Positions 58,519 through 64,000 of a DNA stretch of 64,000 bases are shown here, in pieces. The translations under genes were made by a program, and so were the position numbers. The DNA comes from UBA9611 sp965237595. GTDB taxonomy: Bacteria > Chloroflexota > Dehalococcoidia > Lucifugimonadales > UBA3495. The DNA lies in the NCBI GenBank assembly GCA_965237595.1, contig CBDEFY010000006.1:1-64000 (forward strand), given 5' to 3'. Below the pieces are notes generated by a model. That model made no database searches and had not been told where the DNA came from. It saw nothing but the letters and a program-made list of their open reading frames with translations. Positions within the stretch are counted from its first letter, which is position 1; each line of letters opens with the position of its first letter.

Positions 58519-58713
58519 TTAGTCCGGACGAAACTCCACCACCATTTCCTCGGGGCCGAACTCGACGGAATGCACCATTGCGATGTGCTCCAGGTACAAC
58601 TCATAGATGGGCTTCAGGTCCTCCAGTTCCTGCTGGTCCATGCCCAGTCCCGCCCGGTCGGCCATGAACCTGAATTCTTCCATCGAAATCTGTGGTTCCG
58701 GATTCTCAACCAT
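58519..58713 (-). CDS. Small AtzG/GatC-like protein
   Basis: From ATG at 58713 (AGGAG eight bases before) this encodes 64 residues: MEEFRFMADRAGLGMDQQEL, EDLKPIYELYLEHIAMVHSV, EFGPEEMVVEFRP. A helix pair followed by an acidic tail ending in ExVxEFRP resembles AtzG/GatC small subunits that stabilise amidases. The adjacent amidase supports this. The longer frame to 58938 lies inside the FAH gene and is not real. Confidence 0.65.
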   Translation of the reverse strand: MVENPEPQISMEEFRFMADRAGLGMDQQELEDLKPIYELYLEHIAMVHSVEFGPEEMVVEFRPD

Positions 58714-58777
58714 GATTGTCACTCCTAACACCTGGATAGGATGTCCGAAAAGATTTCTGAGACGGCCCGAATCCGCC

Positions 58778-59701
58778 CTAGGAGTACTTCCCGGTGGCCT
58801 GGGGGGCGGTGCCCTCTTTGCCCTGTTCGGCCATCTCCAAACGGGTGGTCCGCGGCCAGGTGCGCTTGAGGTCGTCGCGGAGGTTGATGTGCAGCGTCCC
58901 CAGTCCTTGCACTTCCAGCTCGACCTTGTCGCCGTCATGAAGCGCGCTCAGGCCCCGGTGGTTGGTCCCGGTGGCAATCACGTCTCCGGGCTCAAGTTCG
59001 TGGATGGAACTGACCCACTCGATGATTCTTGGGATTTGGTGGGCCATGTCGTCGGTGTTGAAGTCCTGCTTCAGGTCTTCGTTGACCCAAAGTTTAATCG
59101 GCAACTTGTGGGGGTCATCAATCTCGTCCGCGGTGACCAGATAGGGGCCCATGGGCGCGAAGGTGTCCCGGGATTTCATCTGGTAGAAGGTGTTTCCGCC
59201 GGCCTGCAGGCCACGGGCGGAACCGTCGATGAAGTTCAGGTAGCCGAAGATATAGTCGTAGGCGTCTTCCTGTTTCACGTTGCTGGCCCGCTTGCCGATG
59301 ACCAAGGCCATCTCCGCCTCGCCCTCGAAGATGGTGGCCGGGATGTCCGGCAGCACCATGGTGTCGCCGTCGCCGATCACGGCGTTGGGCGACTTGTGGA
59401 AGGCATTGATGGGGGCCGGCTCGTCCCGGGTGCCGTCCTCCATGTAATTCACCGCCATGGCGACGATGTTGGCCGGTTTGGGCAATGGAGAACGCAACCT
59501 CACCTGGTTGATATGCGTGCCCTGACCGGTGTCGGCCGCCTGTTGCAACGAGGCGCGGTGCTGGGGGAAGTTCTCGATGACCTTGTTGATCAGGTCCTGG
59601 GGCGAGGTGTGTTCGATGCCGCTCACCGCACCGGAAACATCGACTACCGTGTCGTCTTTGACCACGCCGAGTTTGAAATCGTCGAAGAATACGAGTCTCA
59701 T
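58778..59701 (-). CDS. Fumarylacetoacetate hydrolase family protein
   Basis: The 307-residue protein has the FAH core: KPANIVAMAVNYMED, the metal ligands in IFEGEAEMALVIGK (ExE) and GYLNFIDGSARG (Asp), SRDTFAPMGPYLVT and GDVIATGTNHRG. Family members cleave C-C bonds in acylpyruvates or act as hydratases and decarboxylases. It neighbours the small AtzG-like and amidase genes, suggesting a catabolic cluster. Confidence 0.9.
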   Translation of the reverse strand: MRLVFFDDFKLGVVKDDTVVDVSGAVSGIEHTSPQDLINKVIENFPQHRASLQQAADTGQGTHINQVRLRSPLPKPANIVAMAVNYMEDGTRDEPAPINAFHKSPNAVIGDGDTMVLPDIPATIFEGEAEMALVIGKRASNVKQEDAYDYIFGYLNFIDGSARGLQAGGNTFYQMKSRDTFAPMGPYLVTADEIDDPHKLPIKLWVNEDLKQDFNTDDMAHQIPRIIEWVSSIHELEPGDVIATGTNHRGLSALHDGDKVELEVQGLGTLHINLRDDLKRTWPRTTRLEMAEQGKEGTAPQATGKYS

Positions 59702-59905
59702 ATCTCTCTCCCTGGTTTCACCGGATCGGGGGTTCCGCCGGATTGGGCCCCTTAAACCCCATGAAGCAGTGGCATGTTACTGAAACACCGCCCCGGTGGC
59801 AAGGGCTGCGACCTACCCTCTTACGTTTTACGAGGCGGTTTCTGGCGTATAGTAAAGGCGACTCGGCCATCACCCGGTGGAACTCGGAAAGAAAGTAGGG
59901 ACTCC

Positions 59906-61090
59906 ATGACCAGCTACATCGACCATCTGGAATGCACCGTATGCGGCAAGACCTTTCCTCACCAGAAACTGATCGGTGTTAGCCCGTGCTGCGAGAAGGT
60001 GTTGTTCGCCCGATACGACCTGGCAAAGCTGGGGCGGGAGGTCGACCGCGATAGCCTGGTCAGCCGGCCAGATAACATGTGGCGGTATGCCGAGTTGCTT
60101 CCGGTAGGCGACCCCGGGAACATCGTTAGCCTGGGCGAGGGCGGCACGCCGTTGATCAAGACAGTCAACCTGGCCAATAAGCTGGGCATGACCAACCTCT
60201 ATGTTAAGGAAGAGGGCCTTAACCCCACGGGCACATTCAAGGCCAGGGGCATTTCCGCCGCGGTCTCCAAGGCCATGGAATTGGGCGTGAAGGGGTTCAC
60301 CATGCCGTCGGCCGGCAACGCCGCTGGGGCGGCCGCCGCCTACGGGGCCAGGGCCGGGATGGAAGTCAAGGTCTTCATGCCCCAGGACGCCCCCGACGCC
60401 AACAAGAAAGAGACCCTGGTGGCCGGGTCGGAATTGAACCTGGTGGATGGCCTGATCAATGATGCCGGCCGCGAGGCGGTGGCCGTAGCCAAGGAGCTTG
60501 GATTATTTGACCTCTCAACCCTGAAGGAGCCGTACCGGGCCGAGGGAAAGAAGTCCATGGGTTTGGAGATGGTCCAGCAGCTTGGCTGGAAGATGCCCGA
60601 CGCCATGATTTACCCCACCGGCGGCGGCACCGGAATAATCGGCATGTACAAGGGGTTTCAGGAGTTGCTGGAACTGGGTTGGATCCAGGGGAAGCAACCC
60701 AAGTTCATCTCGGTGCAGGCGGACGGCTGCCAGCCCATCGTCAAAGCCTTCAACGACGGGGCATCCACCTCCGAGCTATGGGCCAACGCTTCGACCAAAG
60801 CCGACGGCCTGAGGGTGCCCCACCCCTTCGCGGACTATCTGATACTGGACGCCATACGGGCCACCGGTGGGACAGCGTTGGCTGTATCAGACCAAGAAAT
60901 GATTGATGCCATGTACGAGTTGGCCACCGCCGAAGGGATCTTTCCGGCCCCGGAGGGTGCGGCGACTTTGGTGGGGTTGAAAAAACTGTTGGACCAGAAG
61001 TTCTTAGACCCCGATGAGTCGGTGGTCCTCTTCAACACCGGTTCCGGCTACAAATACCTGGACCTGATCAGCGGTCCCCAGCGCGGATGA
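59906..61090 (+). CDS. thrC: Threonine synthase
   Basis: This fold-type II PLP enzyme converts O-phosphohomoserine to threonine. From ATG at 59906 it has 394 residues: an N-terminal Zn-ribbon-like CTVCGKTFPHQKLIGVSPCCE, then LGEGGTPLI, the PLP Lys in NPTGTFKARG, PSAGNAAGAAAAYGARAG and the phosphate-binding GGGTGIIGMYKGF. An open frame back to 59774 adds unconserved residues. Diaminopropionate ammonia-lyase-like paralogues are the alternative. Confidence 0.9.
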   Translation: MTSYIDHLECTVCGKTFPHQKLIGVSPCCEKVLFARYDLAKLGREVDRDSLVSRPDNMWRYAELLPVGDPGNIVSLGEGGTPLIKTVNLANKLGMTNLYVKEEGLNPTGTFKARGISAAVSKAMELGVKGFTMPSAGNAAGAAAAYGARAGMEVKVFMPQDAPDANKKETLVAGSELNLVDGLINDAGREAVAVAKELGLFDLSTLKEPYRAEGKKSMGLEMVQQLGWKMPDAMIYPTGGGTGIIGMYKGFQELLELGWIQGKQPKFISVQADGCQPIVKAFNDGASTSELWANASTKADGLRVPHPFADYLILDAIRATGGTALAVSDQEMIDAMYELATAEGIFPAPEGAATLVGLKKLLDQKFLDPDESVVLFNTGSGYKYLDLISGPQRG

Positions 61091-61173
61091 CGCCGCAACA
61101 CAACAGCCGCTGACACCAGCCTGTTGCCTGATTTCAGACCGGGCCGTTACCATGGTCTCCCCAAACCCCAGCG

Positions 61174-61222
61174 AAAAGGGCCGCCGCTTTCTCACTTGAG
61201 GAGCCCCGGCCCTTTTCTATTT
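61174..61222 (+). terminator. Intrinsic terminator downstream of thrC
   Basis: AAAAGGGCC (61174-61182) and GGCCCTTTT (61208-61216) form a 9-bp stem with A- and T-runs on both sides, so it could work in either direction. Confidence 0.75.
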
Positions 61223-61346
61223 TCCCCGGCGAGAGTTCCCCATTACTTGCCCGGCAGACGCCCTTAATACAGCCGTAATACTTTCGGTGCGATTATGTCT
61301 ATGCAACGTAACTGGACTCCCGGAACTGGGAGATAGGAAGCAAGAC

Positions 61347-61961
61347 ATGAACTGGGTAGACTTGGTGCTGATTGGTACATTGGCGTCGGGCGGATTGTTG
61401 GGAATGTGGATTGGCATGGTGCGCGCCTCGTTCAGCGTTCTGGGGGTCATTGCAGGTTTCGTGGTGGTCGCTCAATTCCAGGACGGCGCTGCATCCTGGT
61501 TGGCCGGGTACATGGCCAACGGTACGGTGATAGAAATACTATCCTACGCCATCACCATATCCGCCACGGTCGCCGCCACCGTAGTCGCCGCCGGGATCGC
61601 CCGGAGATTGGTCTACGGCATGTTCATGGGTTGGGCGGACCGCCTGGCTGGCATGACCGCTGGTCTGGCCGTGGGCGCGGCCTTAGCTGGCGTAATGGTC
61701 CTGGGCATGGCCGGACTCTCCCACCCCAACAGTTCCCTGAATCAAGGGGTGGCCGGCAAGGTCTTGCAATACACCCCATATGACGCCACCGACATCTCAG
61801 GACTGGAGGCCCCGCTCACCGAGTCGGCCTTGGTCCCCATTCTCGTGAGCGCGGCGGACATCATTCCGGGCAAGGCTTTGGAGGTGGTCCCCGAAGATTG
61901 GCGGGACGCGCTAGACCATCTGGAACGCCGTCTGGAGACTATGCGAACCGCCATCAGGTAA
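61347..61961 (+). CDS. CvpA family membrane protein
   Basis: The 204-residue protein starts at ATG 61347 with NWVDLVLIGTLASGGLLGMWIGMVR (given as the family-typical first helix region) and has about four membrane helices: GVIAGFVVVAQF, ILSYAITISATVAATVVAAG and AGMTAGLAVGAALAGVMVLGMA. This is the CvpA/colicin V production layout, implicated in envelope homeostasis. The C-terminus is a soluble amphipathic helix. A frame from 61287 adds unconserved residues. Confidence 0.8.
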   Translation: MNWVDLVLIGTLASGGLLGMWIGMVRASFSVLGVIAGFVVVAQFQDGAASWLAGYMANGTVIEILSYAITISATVAATVVAAGIARRLVYGMFMGWADRLAGMTAGLAVGAALAGVMVLGMAGLSHPNSSLNQGVAGKVLQYTPYDATDISGLEAPLTESALVPILVSAADIIPGKALEVVPEDWRDALDHLERRLETMRTAIR

Positions 61962-61995
61962 AAAATCTCCCCAGTAATAAAATCATCCCCGACCG

Positions 61996-62028
61996 GGGCC
62001 GGCGCAGAATCCGCCGGCCCATTTTTGT
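61996..62028 (+). terminator. Intrinsic terminator downstream of cvpA
   Basis: GGGCCGGCG (61996-62004) pairs with CGCCGGCCC (62012-62020) around a 7-base loop, followed by ATTTTTG. A standard rho-independent terminator. Confidence 0.88.
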
Positions 62029-62118
62029 TTCCCAGACCCATCACGGTCATTCGACACATTTGGAACAAAGGGGTTATCATTACGGGAACCATTTTCAAGG
62101 CCGTTTTAAGGGTGATTC

Positions 62119-63315
62119 ATGCGACGAGTAGCCATCGTTTCGCCGGTCCGCACCGCCGTGGGGAATTTCGGCGGTTCCATCAGAGATGTATCAGCCGATG
62201 AGCTGGCCAGCACTGTGATTAAAGAGACGCTGGAGCGAAGCAAACTGGACCCGGCCAACGTGGATGACGTGATTCTGGGTCATGGGTATCCCAGCGGCGA
62301 GAACCCGGCCATCGGACGGTTGGCGCTGCTCAAGGCTGGCCTTCCCATCGAAGTGCCCGGCTACCAGCTTGACCGCCGTTGCGGCTCCGGCCTGCAGGCC
62401 ATCCTGAACGCCTGCATGATGGTGCAGACCGAGAACGCCGATGTCGTCATCGCCGGCGGCGTGGAGAGCATGAGCAACGCCGAATATTATGTCAACGAGT
62501 CCCGTTGGGGCGCCCGTTTCGGCTCGGTCACCCTGCACGACCGCCTGGCCCGCTCCCGGGAGACCATCTCCCCCGAGGACCGCTTCGGTGTCATCTCCGG
62601 TATGGTGGAGACCGCCGAGAACCTGGCAAAGCAGTACGAGATATCCCGGGAGGAACAGGACGAGTACGCTCTGCGCAGCCACCAGCGGGCCGTCGCCGCC
62701 CAGGAAGCGGGCAAGTTCGACGCTGAGATTGTCACGGTGGAGGTTCCCCAGCGCCGCGGCGACCCGGTGATCTTCAACAAGGACGAGGGCCCCCGCGCCG
62801 AGACCTCCATGGAAGCTTTGGCCCGCCTTCGCCCTGTGATGACCGACGGCTCGGTCTCCGCCGGAAATGCCAGCAGCCAGAATGACGCCGCGTCGGTCTG
62901 CCTGGTGGTGGCCGAAGAAAAATTGGAGGAATTGGGCTTGGAGCCCATGGGCTTCCTCAAAGGCTGGGCCGTCACCGGCTGCCATCCGGCCACCATGGGC
63001 ATCGGCCCAGTGTCCGCCGTGAACAAGCTGATGGACAAGGTCGGCATGTCTTTGGAGGACATGGACGTAATCGAGCTGAACGAGGCCTTCGCCGCCCAGG
63101 TGTTGGCGGTGCTCCGGGAGTGGAAACTCCCCAACCACGACAACCTGAATGTCAACGGTTCGGGCATCTCCCTGGGCCATCCCATCGCCGCCACGGGCGC
63201 CCGCATCTTGACCACCCTGCTGAACGAGATGGAGCGCCGCGATGCCCAGTTCGGCCTGGAAACCATGTGCGTGGGCGGCGGCCAAGGCGTAGCCGCCATG
63301 TTCGAGCGGCGTTAG
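62119..63315 (+). CDS. Acetyl-CoA C-acyltransferase (thiolase)
   Basis: The 398-residue thiolase has the acyl-enzyme Cys in LDRRCGSGLQAI (about residue 89), GGVESMSNAEY, the NEAFAAQVLAVL motif, GSGISLGHPIAATGARI with catalytic His, and CVGGGQGVAAMFE with the second Cys. It acts in beta-oxidation or acetoacetyl-CoA metabolism. A terminator separates it from cvpA. Confidence 0.95.
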   Translation: MRRVAIVSPVRTAVGNFGGSIRDVSADELASTVIKETLERSKLDPANVDDVILGHGYPSGENPAIGRLALLKAGLPIEVPGYQLDRRCGSGLQAILNACMMVQTENADVVIAGGVESMSNAEYYVNESRWGARFGSVTLHDRLARSRETISPEDRFGVISGMVETAENLAKQYEISREEQDEYALRSHQRAVAAQEAGKFDAEIVTVEVPQRRGDPVIFNKDEGPRAETSMEALARLRPVMTDGSVSAGNASSQNDAASVCLVVAEEKLEELGLEPMGFLKGWAVTGCHPATMGIGPVSAVNKLMDKVGMSLEDMDVIELNEAFAAQVLAVLREWKLPNHDNLNVNGSGISLGHPIAATGARILTTLLNEMERRDAQFGLETMCVGGGQGVAAMFERR

Positions 63316-63330
63316 AAAGCAGTCAGCCCG

Positions 63331-63372
63331 TAGGGGCACGGCCCCGATTGAATCGGGGTGCACCTACGCATA
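63331..63372. repeat. GTAGGGGCACGG-type palindromic repeat
   Basis: CGTAGGGGCACGGCCCCGATT and AATCGGGGTGCACCTACG are imperfect arms of about 20 bases; the first 12 bases match the palindrome at 22853. Confidence 0.7.
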
Positions 63373-63384
63373 TGAGGGAAAATC

Positions 63385-64000
63385 ATGGCCCAGATCGACG
63401 ACATTGCAGATGTGCTTGTGATTGGGGCCGGGGCCTCCGGAGCGGCCTTTACCTGGAGCCTGGCCCAGGCCGGGATCAAGGTGGTCTGTTTGGAGCAGGG
63501 TGGCTGGGTGCCCACCGACGCCTTTCCGACCTCTGCGGCCGATGCTCAACTACACCTGCAGACCGATTTCCACCCGGACCCCACCTTTCGGCGCCTGCCC
63601 GAAGACTATCCCGTCAACGAGTCCGAGACCCCCATCGCGCCGTTGATGTACAACGCCGTCGGCGGCAGCACCATTCACTGGGGCGCCCATTTTCCCCGGT
63701 TCCATCCGTCGGACTTCCGGGTCAAAACCCTTGATGGCGTCGCCGACGACTGGCCCCTCACCTATAGAGAACTGGAACCCTACTACGACCTGAACGACAA
63801 GATGCTGGGTGTATCCGGTCTCCGGGGCGACCCTGCCTACCCCGAGAAACCGGAGCGGCCCTGCCCGCCACTGTCCATCAGGCCCGGCGGCCAGCTAATG
63901 GCCAAGGCCATCGACAAGCTGGGCTGGCATTGGTGGTCTTCCGACACCGCCATCTCGTCGGTCCCATACGACGGCCGGGAGCCGGACATGGGCTGTTTCC
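63385..64000 (+). CDS. GMC-family / gluconate dehydrogenase-like oxidoreductase, 5' part
   Basis: The 205 visible residues start at ATG 63385 and run off the right edge. They contain the FAD-binding VLVIGAGASGAAFTWSLAQAG, EQGGW, the substrate-loop NAVGGSTIHWGAHFPRF and DWPLTYRELEPYYD, all typical of GMC oxidoreductases and the large subunit of membrane gluconate or sorbitol dehydrogenases. It oxidises an alcohol group with FAD. The C-terminal His/His or His/Asn active site lies beyond the window. Confidence 0.88.
   Translation, partial: MAQIDDIADVLVIGAGASGAAFTWSLAQAGIKVVCLEQGGWVPTDAFPTSAADAQLHLQTDFHPDPTFRRLPEDYPVNESETPIAPLMYNAVGGSTIHWGAHFPRFHPSDFRVKTLDGVADDWPLTYRELEPYYDLNDKMLGVSGLRGDPAYPEKPERPCPPLSIRPGGQLMAKAIDKLGWHWWSSDTAISSVPYDGREPDMGCF

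Noticed and set aside
62191..63363. A 390-codon open frame antisense to the thiolase gene
   Set aside because: It is a GC-driven shadow of the thiolase, with low-complexity His/Gly/Ala composition and no recognisable domain, while the plus strand encodes a complete enzyme.

Overview
The window reads as one contig of a GC-rich bacterium, most likely a Chloroflexota (SAR202 / Dehalococcoidia-like) lineage. This is inferred from gene content and style, not from a marker-gene tree: LL-diaminopimelate aminotransferase (DapL), archaeal-type phosphoglycerate mutase (ApgM), two luciferase-like flavin monooxygenases beside an FMN reductase, amidase, FAH and amidohydrolase genes, MFS pairs, DUF3105 and DUF3179 proteins, and many palindromic intergenic repeats.

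Region 1 (1-9.0 kb, minus strand) is a purine operon read right to left: guaA, purD, two unknown genes, purE, a HAD phosphatase overlapping purE, purB, purC (frameshifted as given), a DUF3105 membrane protein, purS and a truncated propeller-like gene. Region 2 (9.2-19.9 kb, plus strand) is housekeeping: tsaC-like, a polyprenyl synthetase-like gene, pgk, apgM, tpiA, two small paired unknowns, miaA, dapF, an orphan HicB-like protein coupled to dapL, and hflX carrying an in-frame repeat insertion.

Region 3 (20-30.7 kb) has a lipoprotein, an SDR, three tRNAs (Val, Leu, Arg), an EEP-family hydrolase, a phosphonoacetate hydrolase-like gene, and a degenerate copy of the tRNA-Arg 3' end. The standout is a DUF3179 lipoprotein whose CxxC motif is UGA-x-x-Cys, with a bacterial SECIS-like hairpin directly downstream; a membrane-anchored YceI-like protein follows it. 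Region 4 (31-43 kb) holds two MFS transporters, a decayed IS110 element, a sulfite-oxidase-like Mo protein, an amidohydrolase, an SDR cut short beside an IS256 element, P450 and PQQ-propeller pseudogenes and a DEAD-box helicase. The IS110 left end contains a structured RNA whose guide loops match its own insertion site.

Region 5 (43.7-57 kb) is an accessory island with three near-identical IS3-family copies. One splits a Shedu-like (DUF4263) defence nuclease with a 3-bp target duplication; another splits a DUF805-like membrane gene, also with a 3-bp duplication. Between them lie a flavin monooxygenase cluster, an ADP-ribosylglycohydrolase, nuclease remnants and a duplicated monooxygenase 5' end. 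Region 6 (57-64 kb) returns to catabolic and core genes: amidase, a small AtzG-like protein, FAH hydrolase, threonine synthase, CvpA, thiolase and a truncated GMC oxidoreductase.

Several genes contain frameshifts (purC, P450, IS110 transposase, SNase remnant). Those in single-copy core genes may be assembly errors; those among mobile elements are probably real decay.
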